Assembly: GCA_001897675.1 (NCBI GenBank)
Contig: MKUE01000129.1
Span: forward strand, 1 to 47,337
DNA: 47,337 bases
Direction of reading: 5' to 3'
DNA from: Thiobacillus sp. 65-1059
Lineage (GTDB): Bacteria; Pseudomonadota; Gammaproteobacteria; Burkholderiales; Thiobacillaceae
Shown in pieces: positions 41,835 through 47,337 of this stretch. The notes beneath the pieces are model-generated. The model was not told the origin of the DNA. It did not search any database and saw nothing but the letters and a program-made list of their open reading frames with translations. Within the stretch, counting starts at the first letter, position 1, and every line of letters begins with the position of its first letter. The position numbers and the translations under genes are program-made.

Positions 41835-41863
41835 AACGCCGCCGCCATCCATGCGGCGGCGTT
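41835..41863 (+). terminator. hairpin, likely terminator of the sigma/anti-sigma/sensor operon
   Basis: A perfect 11-bp stem AACGCCGCCGC / GCGGCGGCGTT with loop CATCCAT. It is followed by only a short T stretch, about 245 bp after the sensor gene. Confidence 0.6.
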
Positions 41864-41895
41864 TCTGCCTTCCGGTTTCCACTGCCCCTCATGCC

Positions 41896-41922
41896 GCGCA
41901 GCCGGATTTGATGCGGCTGCGC
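41896..41922 (+). repeat. inverted repeat just upstream of the sox ECF promoter
   Basis: 9-bp arms GCGCAGCCG / CGGCTGCGC around GATTTGATG. It ends 8 bp before the GGAAC -35. It could be an operator for an additional regulator, or a second terminator stem. Confidence 0.55.
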
Positions 41923-41930
41923 AGAAAGCC

Positions 41931-41958
41931 GGAACATTTCTCCCGCCCTCTCGTTTAA
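41931..41958 (+). promoter_or_regulatory. ECF-type promoter of the porin-sox operon
   Basis: GGAAC (41931-41935), 16 bp, CGTTTAA (41952-41958). The two elements and the spacing are identical to those of the promoter at 39915, and the spacers share TTTCT after the -35. Confidence 0.75.
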
Positions 41959-42044
41959 GCCAGTGAAGGACACGATGTCTTCAAAGCAGACAACCCGCAT
42001 CAATGTTTGTTCACCCAATAAAGACAAACGAGGAGGAGAACGGA

Positions 42045-43496
42045 ATGCGCATCAAGAGAAGTTTTATCGTCGCCGCCTGGACGGCAGTCGGGCTTTCATC
42101 CGGCGGGGCAAGCCATGCAACCAACTGGGTGATGGCGTTCGGCACCGAACCCCTCGCCAGCACCCACCGCCTGCTCGGTGCGGTGCAGCTCACCTACGAA
42201 AACAACTTCGACTGCCGGGACACACGCGGCTTTGTGGGTCCCGCAGCAGCCAACAACGGGGTGGTGGTGAACAACTGCCGGGTTGGCCCGGAGCTGAGAA
42301 ACGACGAGTCCGGCCTTTATCTGCAGAACCTGATGCTGGGCGCCCGGGGCAACCTGATTCCGGGCCGCATCAATTACATGCTCACCGCCAACGCCGGCGA
42401 GAACGTCGCCAACTACGAGCCGTACAACACCGAGCGCAGGCACATCGCGAGCCTGACCGACGCCAGTCTCTCCTTCCACTACATCCCCGGCATGCGGGTG
42501 CGGGCGGGCCTGCTGCGCAAGCCCGGCCCCGAGGAACTGTATCAGGGGCTGGAAGCGACCGACTACATCTTCCTCACCGACTTCGTGCAACGGGTGCAGA
42601 TCGAGCGCTTCATCCATGGCAACGCCAAGGCTACCGGCCCGATCGCAGGCCAGGGTTATGCCGGCAACGTATCCAGGCACGGCTACGACGCGGACGCCGG
42701 ACGCGACTGGGGACTGCAGTTTTTCGATGCCTTCAGCCGCGACAAATGGACCCACACCTACTCGGTCATGTTCGGCAACGGCAACGGCATCCATCGGGGC
42801 GACAACAACAGCGACAAGGATCTCAACCTCTATTTCTCCTCCGAGTACGACCTGCCCGGCGGCAAGGGGCCGCTCAAGCACGGGGTGAAGCTGTACGGCT
42901 ACCACCACAAGGGCGTACGCAACTTCATCATCGACGCCAACGGCACCGAGAGCCAGGATTTCGAGCGGATCCGCTACGGCATCGGCATGAAGGCGCTCGG
43001 CTACCTGTTCGGCGAGGATAACGGCAAGCACCGGGTGGAATTCGAGTTGATGTTCGCCGACGGGATGATCAACTACACCCCCACCGCCAACACGGCGGAC
43101 GCGCCCTACGGCGGGCTGGTCCAGTTCGCGGCGGAGCGCGGCAACAAGGCCAAGGGCATTACGCTCGACTACGGCTACTACTTCAACAAGAACTGGCAGT
43201 TCGACATCCGCTATTCGCGCAACGATCTGCTGTACGAAACGGCCAACACCAACCCGGCCGTCCAATACTGGACCAGCGGCGACGAGCGCATCCTGAAGTA
43301 CACGACCCTGGGCGTGAACTACCACTTCACGCCCAAGACCCGGCTCACCTTCAACTACGAGTTCCGCAACGTCACCGCCCCGAACCCGGCGCGCACGACC
43401 GCCGGCGTCATCAGCAATCCCAGCACCATCAATGCGAACGTGGTCTCCGGTTCGGTGGGCGACCGCTTCGGGCTCAGGCTGACGCACAGCTTCTAG
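42045..43496 (+). CDS. outer-membrane porin-like beta-barrel protein of the sox operon
   Basis: 483 residues from the ATG at 42045 preceded by GAGGAGGAG. A signal peptide (MRIKRSFIVAAWTAVGLSSG..., cleaved near SHA) precedes alternating aromatic beta-strands throughout (HRVEFELMF, WQFDIRYSR, TRLTFNYEFRNV). The C terminus LRLTHSF ends in Phe, as required for BAM recognition. The size and repeats suggest an OprP/OprO-like or other 16-18-strand anion porin. As the first gene of the sox operon, it likely admits thiosulfate or exports sulfate (inference). Confidence 0.82.
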   Translation: MRIKRSFIVAAWTAVGLSSGGASHATNWVMAFGTEPLASTHRLLGAVQLTYENNFDCRDTRGFVGPAAANNGVVVNNCRVGPELRNDESGLYLQNLMLGARGNLIPGRINYMLTANAGENVANYEPYNTERRHIASLTDASLSFHYIPGMRVRAGLLRKPGPEELYQGLEATDYIFLTDFVQRVQIERFIHGNAKATGPIAGQGYAGNVSRHGYDADAGRDWGLQFFDAFSRDKWTHTYSVMFGNGNGIHRGDNNSDKDLNLYFSSEYDLPGGKGPLKHGVKLYGYHHKGVRNFIIDANGTESQDFERIRYGIGMKALGYLFGEDNGKHRVEFELMFADGMINYTPTANTADAPYGGLVQFAAERGNKAKGITLDYGYYFNKNWQFDIRYSRNDLLYETANTNPAVQYWTSGDERILKYTTLGVNYHFTPKTRLTFNYEFRNVTAPNPARTTAGVISNPSTINANVVSGSVGDRFGLRLTHSF

Positions 43497-43538
43497 ACGC
43501 GCGCCGGGCGACGGAAAAAAACGAGAGGAGAAATATTC

Positions 43539-44033
43539 ATGAAACCGATTTTCAGCAAATGGCGGAACCTTGTGCCGCTGCTACTGGCCGCCTCGCTCGC
43601 CGGATGCGCCGCCCAGCCTGGCAAGCCGGCGCAGCAGGCGGCCGGGGCCGGCAAGGCAACGGATTTTTCGGAGTGGCCCTGCCTGAGCTACACCCTGGCC
43701 TGCGGCCAGATCCCCAACCGCAAGCCGGTGAAACAGGCGCTCGCCGGCCCGCTCGGCGGCGACCCGGCGCGCGGCAAGGTGTTTGCCAACGAGCGCAGCA
43801 AAGGCAATTGCGTCGCCTGCCACCTGATCCAGGGCGCGGAGCAGCCCGGCTCCAAGGGCCCGGATCTGAGCGCCTACGGCACCTGGGACAGAAGCGACGC
43901 GGAAACCTACGCCCTGGTCTACGACATGCGCTGGCGCAACCCGGACACCGTCATGCCGACGTTCGGGATCAACCAAATCCTGAACGAGCAGGAACTGCGC
44001 GACGTCGTCGCCTTCCTGCAGTCATCGAAGTAA
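43539..44033 (+). CDS. soxX: SoxX, monoheme c-type cytochrome subunit of SoxXA
   Basis: 164 residues. The signal peptide ends in a lipobox-like LAGC (Cys23), so this SoxX may be a lipoprotein. The heme-binding site is CVACH at 91-95 within GNCVACHLIQGAEQPGSKGPDLS, the SoxX hallmark. Met139 in VMPTFG is the likely distal heme ligand. SoxX accepts electrons while SoxA joins thiosulfate to the SoxY cysteine. Extra Cys48 and Cys55 lie before the cytochrome domain (WPCLSYTLACG) and could form a disulfide. AGGAG precedes the ATG at 43539. Next to soxA at 12 bp. Confidence 0.93.
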   Translation: MKPIFSKWRNLVPLLLAASLAGCAAQPGKPAQQAAGAGKATDFSEWPCLSYTLACGQIPNRKPVKQALAGPLGGDPARGKVFANERSKGNCVACHLIQGAEQPGSKGPDLSAYGTWDRSDAETYALVYDMRWRNPDTVMPTFGINQILNEQELRDVVAFLQSSK

Positions 44034-44045
44034 AGGAGCCCTGTC

Positions 44046-44975
44046 ATGGCTGGAAACCACCCTTTTTCCCTGCGCGCGCTTGCCCTGATGTCGCTGTTTG
44101 CCGTGGCGGCGCCGGGGCCGGCCGCCGGCGCCGACGCATATCGCGAAACCTACCCGAGCGCAGCAATCGATCCGTCCAGGGGCATCGCCGGCGCCGGCGA
44201 TGCCGGCTTCGGTTCCACCCTGCAGTACTGGCAGGACGAGAAATCGCTCGAGCACCACAGGCAGTGGATCGGCGACCCGGAGCATGAGTGGAAGCTGAAC
44301 TGGAAATTCCTCGACTTCGACCGCAGCGACGACATGCACCCGGGATACCTGGCGCTGGAGGCGGGAGAAAAGCTGTTCAAGCTGTGGGCCAAGCGCGAGC
44401 CGGCATTCCGCACCTGCCTCGGCGAGGGCAAAACCGACCTGAAGGGGCTGGCGGCGACCTACCCCAAGTACGACCCCAAGCTCAAGCGGATCATGACCGT
44501 CGAGAGCCGGGTGGAGCACTGCGCGCAGACCGCCCTGTGGGAGACCTTCAAGCAGGGCTCGCCGGCGAACAATCAGATCTCCCTTTACTTCAAGTCCCTG
44601 TCCGCCCGAGCGCCGATCAGGGTAGACACCGGCTCTGCCGAGATCATGGCGTCCTATCGGCGCGGCGAGAAACTGTTCTATGCCAAGGTCGGGCAGTTCA
44701 ACTTCTCCTGCGCCTCCTGCCACACCTCGACGGGCCTGCTGGGCCAGCGCTTCCGCGGCCAGGTGCCGACCACCCCGTTCGGCGACGCGGCCCACTTCCC
44801 CACCTACCGCCTGGCCCTGGGGGATATCGAGTCGCTGCAACAGCGCTTCATGCGCTGCAACATGCAAGCCCGCACCAAGGCACTGCCGCCCGGCGACCCG
44901 GCCTACACCGACCTCGAGGTGTTCTACACCGTGCTTTCCAACGACTACCCGGTTTCCGTGCCATCGGCACGCTAA
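44046..44975 (+). CDS. soxA: SoxA, L-cysteine S-thiosulfotransferase subunit (monoheme type)
   Basis: 309 residues. A signal peptide is cleaved near AAGADA. Only one CXXCH is present: CASCH at 222-226. The catalytic Cys271 follows in QQRFMRCNMQ, after RGQVPTTPFGDAAHFPTYR. The N-terminal half keeps the fold (YPKYDPKLKRI) but carries Cys124 and Cys159, which in monoheme SoxA form a disulfide where diheme SoxA has its first heme. With SoxX it forms the SoxXA complex that conjugates thiosulfate to SoxYZ in the periplasm. Confidence 0.93.
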   Translation: MAGNHPFSLRALALMSLFAVAAPGPAAGADAYRETYPSAAIDPSRGIAGAGDAGFGSTLQYWQDEKSLEHHRQWIGDPEHEWKLNWKFLDFDRSDDMHPGYLALEAGEKLFKLWAKREPAFRTCLGEGKTDLKGLAATYPKYDPKLKRIMTVESRVEHCAQTALWETFKQGSPANNQISLYFKSLSARAPIRVDTGSAEIMASYRRGEKLFYAKVGQFNFSCASCHTSTGLLGQRFRGQVPTTPFGDAAHFPTYRLALGDIESLQQRFMRCNMQARTKALPPGDPAYTDLEVFYTVLSNDYPVSVPSAR

Positions 44976-45006
44976 CCGTTCGCTTCAACCTCAAACGGAG
45001 AACGAC

Positions 45007-45486
45007 ATGAACGAGCTGAATGAACTACGCAGGACCTTGCTGAAGGGGGGATGCGCCGCCGGCCTGGTCGCCTTTGCCGCATCCGCCGGGCTGCTGCTGC
45101 CGGGCCGCGCCCTCGCCGCGGAATGGAACAAGAGCGCCTTCGAGGCCAAGAACGTCGCCGACGCCCTCAAGGGCCTGGGGGCGTCGGGGGTCGCCGACAG
45201 CCGGGATATTCTGATCAAGGCCACCGACATTGCCGAAAACGGCGCCGTTATTCCCGTCGAGGTGACCAGCCAGATCGCCGACACCCAGTCCATTGCCATC
45301 CTCGCGGACAAGAACCCCTTGCCGCTTCTGGCGGTGTTCGAGTTCGTCGACGGGGCGCAGGGCTACGTCTCCACCCGCATCAAGATGGGCCAAACCTCCA
45401 ACGTGCGCGTGGTGGTCAAGGCGGGAGGCAAGTACTACAGCGCGACCAAGGAAATCAAGGTCACCATCGGCGGCTGCGGCGGCTGA
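45007..45486 (+). CDS. soxY: SoxY, sulfur-carrier protein
   Basis: 159 residues from the ATG at 45007. The twin-arginine signal RRTLLKGGCAAGL lies at residues 8-20, consistent with Tat export of the folded SoxYZ pair. The immunoglobulin-like domain includes NGAVIPVEVTSQI and is followed by the diagnostic C-terminal swinging arm GGCGG with carrier Cys157. Sulfur intermediates are bound to this Cys during the Sox cycle. SoxZ follows in the operon. Confidence 0.95.
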   Translation: MNELNELRRTLLKGGCAAGLVAFAASAGLLLPGRALAAEWNKSAFEAKNVADALKGLGASGVADSRDILIKATDIAENGAVIPVEVTSQIADTQSIAILADKNPLPLLAVFEFVDGAQGYVSTRIKMGQTSNVRVVVKAGGKYYSATKEIKVTIGGCGG

Positions 45487-45521
45487 GAGAGCGAATTTAA
45501 ATCCAAGGAAAGGAATGGAAA

Positions 45522-45836
45522 ATGGCAGAACCGATGAAGATCCGCGCGCAACTCTCCGGGGACCTGGTGGCAATCAAGGTCCTGATCGGCCACATCATGG
45601 AGACCGGCCAGCGCAAAGACCCGAGAACCGGGCAGCTGATCCCCGCCCATTTCATCAAGCAGCTCAGTGTCGGCCTGAACGGCAAGACGGTCATTGCCGC
45701 CCAATGGGGCGGGGCCATTTCCAAAGACCCCTTCCTCGGACTGAAGGTGAAGGGAGCCAAGGCCGGCGACAAGGTAAGCGTGCACTGGGAAGACAGCAAG
45801 GGCGAAAAAAGCAGCGCCGAGGCCACGGTTGGCTGA
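45522..45836 (+). CDS. soxZ: SoxZ, SoxY partner
   Basis: 104 residues, no signal peptide (co-exported with SoxY through Tat). The fold landmarks are IKVLIGHIMETGQRKD, IPAHFIKQL and GGAISKDPFLGLKVKGAKAGD, all characteristic of SoxZ. It forms the SoxYZ heterodimer that carries sulfur compounds. The spacing to soxY is 35 bp. A small hairpin (GCACGG/CCGTGC, 45884-45900) lies downstream, before the next gene. Confidence 0.95.
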   Translation: MAEPMKIRAQLSGDLVAIKVLIGHIMETGQRKDPRTGQLIPAHFIKQLSVGLNGKTVIAAQWGGAISKDPFLGLKVKGAKAGDKVSVHWEDSKGEKSSAEATVG

Positions 45837-45942
45837 GCCTGTCTCCCGACGCGCGAGGCAGGCGCAAAACATGGCCCTTGGCAGCACGGACCTGCCGTGC
45901 CGGCCGAAGAACATTCACCCATTTCAATTTTGGAGCACATTC

Positions 45943-46449
45943 ATGAAACCACATTTCAAAGCGGCATCGCTCGGCCTGGCGGCAAGCCTGGTCATGGCAG
46001 GCGCAGCGGCCGACGTGGGCAAGGACGAACGCCTCAAGCTGGTTCTCGAACCGCACGAGCGCCATTTGGTACTGCTCGAGATGCGCAACTTCCTCCACGT
46101 TCTGCAGACCATGACCGACTCGCTGACCAGGGAAGACATGAAAACGCTGGCGGAAGCGGCGCGATCCATGGGCAGCGGGGCGGCGAATGAAATTCCGCCC
46201 GAGACCGTGGCAAAATTGCCTGATACCTTCAAGATGTTCGCCGGCACCGTGCACACCACGTTCGACACGATTGCACTGGACGCGGAAAGCCTGGGCGACC
46301 CCAGGCACACCCTGAAACAGATGGGCACCCTGATGCAGACATGCAATGCCTGCCACGGCATCTACCAGGTTTCGACCGAGCCTTTTCCGCCTCTGAAGCG
46401 GGGCGGTTTGACTTCCGGGAAAACGACTGCCGCGAAGCCGGTCCGCTAA
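45943..46449 (+). CDS. periplasmic c'-like cytochrome
   Basis: 168 residues. The signal peptide (MKPHFKAASLGLAASLVMAGAAA) precedes an all-helical body with LEPHERHLVLLEMRNFLHVLQTM. A single heme site CNACH lies late, at 134-138, followed by GIYQVSTE. A four-helix bundle with the CXXCH in the last helix is the cytochrome c' / c556 layout. It could take electrons from SoxXA or bind NO or other small ligands. It lies 106 bp after soxZ in the same direction; whether it shares the transcript is uncertain. Confidence 0.78.
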   Translation: MKPHFKAASLGLAASLVMAGAAADVGKDERLKLVLEPHERHLVLLEMRNFLHVLQTMTDSLTREDMKTLAEAARSMGSGAANEIPPETVAKLPDTFKMFAGTVHTTFDTIALDAESLGDPRHTLKQMGTLMQTCNACHGIYQVSTEPFPPLKRGGLTSGKTTAAKPVR

Positions 46450-46473
46450 CCCGCCATAACCATGGAGTGAATC

Positions 46474-46959
46474 ATGAAACCCATTCTTCTTTCGCTGTCC
46501 GCCGCCATGCTGGCGCTCCCCCTGATGGTGCAGGCTGCCGGTCCGGCCCACCACCACGATCACGGGGCCGGCGCTCCGCAATCAATCCAGCTCAATGCCG
46601 GCAAGAAATGGGCCACCGACGATGCGTTGCGCCAGGGCATGGGAGCGATCCGGACGCTTGTGGAAAACGCGCTGCCGGCCGCGCATGCCGGCAAGCTCAC
46701 GACTGCCGGGTACGACGCCCTGGCGAACGACATCGACTCGCGCATCGCTTATATCGTGAGCAGTTGCAAGCTCGACCCCAAGGCCGATGCGCAGCTCCAC
46801 ATCGTCATCGGCGAGCTGGCCGGCGGTGTCGACACGATAAAGGGCAAGCAGCCCGGCCAGGCACGCGCCATGGGGGTGGTCAATGTTTCCCAGACCCTGA
46901 ATACCTATGGCAAATACTTCAATCACCCGGGCTGGCGGGCGATCAAGCTGCCTCACTAG
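46474..46959 (+). CDS. periplasmic helical protein with His-rich N terminus
   Basis: 161 residues. A signal peptide is cleaved near VQAAG. A His cluster (HHHDHG) lies at the mature N terminus, then a helical body: KWATDDALRQGMGAIRTLVENAL, DIDSRIAYIVSSCKLDPKADAQLHIVIGEL and QTLNTYGKYF. There is no CXXCH and only one Cys, so it does not bind heme c. The helical size resembles the preceding cytochrome. The His cluster suggests metal binding. It sits 24 bp after the c'-like cytochrome and is convergent with a chemoreceptor gene that starts 3 bp away. Confidence 0.7.
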   Translation: MKPILLSLSAAMLALPLMVQAAGPAHHHDHGAGAPQSIQLNAGKKWATDDALRQGMGAIRTLVENALPAAHAGKLTTAGYDALANDIDSRIAYIVSSCKLDPKADAQLHIVIGELAGGVDTIKGKQPGQARAMGVVNVSQTLNTYGKYFNHPGWRAIKLPH

Positions 46960-46961
46960 AT

Positions 46962-47337
46962 TCACCCTGCCCATGCGCGGCCGCCGGCGGCCGCAAGCTT
47001 CTTCGGCCGCGCGGCCGCTGCCGCCTTCGGGCGCGACGGCGGCAGCGACACGACCTCGCGCAGCACCGGCAGCACCGCCCGCTGACCGCCCACGCCGTCC
47101 AGCCTGAACACGCTCACCGCCTCGGCAAGCTTCGCCGCCTGATCCTGCAGGCTCTCGGCCGCAGCCGCCGCCTCTTCAACCAGCGCTGCGTTCTGCTGCG
47201 TCATCTCGTCCATCTGGCCAACCGCCTGGTTGACCTGCTCAATGCCGGCGCTCTGCTCCTGGCTCGCCGCAGCAATCTCGCCCATGATGTCGGTGACCCG
47301 TTTGACCGAGCCGACGATCTCGTCCATGGTCTTGCCG
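46962..47337 (-). CDS. methyl-accepting chemotaxis protein, C-terminal end (partial)
   Basis: The minus-strand gene enters from the right edge. Visible are the end of the signalling domain (DEIVGSVKRVTDIMGEIAAASQEQ, SAGIEQVNQAVGQMDEMTQQNAALVEE; located by their borders), then a flexible Ala/Pro/Lys tail. The heptad pattern and QNAALVEEAAAAAESL are the standard adaptation-helix end of chemoreceptors. The sensor part lies outside the window. It does not end in the NWETF-type CheR docking motif; the last residues are GGRAWAG. Confidence 0.92.
   Translation of the reverse strand, partial: GKTMDEIVGSVKRVTDIMGEIAAASQEQSAGIEQVNQAVGQMDEMTQQNAALVEEAAAAAESLQDQAAKLAEAVSVFRLDGVGGQRAVLPVLREVVSLPPSRPKAAAAARPKKLAAAGGRAWAG

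Larger units (their letters stand above)
41590..42044 (+). other. 455-bp regulatory region upstream of the porin-sox operon
   Basis: It holds two strong hairpins (41835-41863 and 41896-41922), an ECF-type promoter (41931-41958) and an approximately 85-base leader ending in a strong GAGGAGGAG ribosome-binding site. No gene is apparent. Confidence 0.75.

Overview
The window is about 47 kb of GC-rich chromosome from a betaproteobacterium. The best guess is a sulfur-oxidising chemolithoautotroph of the Thiobacillaceae type. That guess rests on a thiosulfate-oxidation (sox) operon, a CbbY-type phosphatase of the Calvin-cycle family, abundant two-component and cyclic-nucleotide signalling, and betaproteobacterial housekeeping genes. 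It is inference from gene content, not a database match. There are no rRNA genes, insertion sequences, prophage or CRISPR arrays.

Layout. 1-6.0 kb: 3' end of pnp; a QseBC/TctDE-like two-component system on the minus strand; two tandem copies of a small exported Lys/Ala-rich protein, each with the same promoter and a GTAAG-N6-GTAAG direct repeat; a decayed fragment of the neighbouring gene caught in the duplication; dksA; a CbbY-type phosphatase; folD. 6.0-6.5 kb: a tRNA-Pro/Arg/His operon with promoter and terminator. 6.5-10.9 kb: YchJ-like protein, tesA and, divergent, an ABC ATPase/permease pair (YbbA/YbbP type) with a C10 tract near the permease start. 10.9-16.0 kb: a 1270-residue hybrid histidine kinase followed by a REC-HD-GYP c-di-GMP phosphodiesterase. 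16.1-21.5 kb: trhO, an MscS channel, a methyltransferase, a lipoprotein with five CX3C motifs, yaeQ, a cold-shock protein, a retropepsin-like protease and a YbaK-like deacylase. 21.6-29.1 kb: a Lon-like protease with a cation P-type ATPase, a pyruvyltransferase-family protein and an MFS transporter. 29.1-30.9 kb: an accessory patch with a small Cys-rich exported protein, a HigBA-type toxin/antitoxin pair and an AT-richer membrane-anchored ORF. 30.9-39.8 kb: a membrane adenylate/guanylate cyclase, aroC, transaldolase, the glutathione-dependent formaldehyde pair (class III alcohol dehydrogenase and S-formylglutathione hydrolase), a CBS protein and an acetolactate-synthase-like ThDP enzyme.

39.9-47.3 kb holds what I consider the most interesting system. 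An ECF sigma factor, its zinc-binding anti-sigma factor and a membrane-anchored periplasmic sensor of the CnrR/ZraP type lie directly upstream of a porin-soxX-soxA-soxY-soxZ operon, which is followed by a c'-like cytochrome and a His-rich periplasmic protein. The same promoter, GGAAC-N16-CGTTTAA, lies upstream of both the sigma factor and the porin-sox operon. This predicts that the ECF factor autoregulates and directly controls thiosulfate oxidation. soxB and soxCD are not in the window. The window ends inside a chemoreceptor gene.

Most genes run in short co-oriented groups. Four-base stop/start overlaps (ATGA or TTGA) recur, at the histidine kinase, ychJ, the YbbP-type permease, the methyltransferase, the hybrid kinase and the ECF gene, which implies translational coupling.
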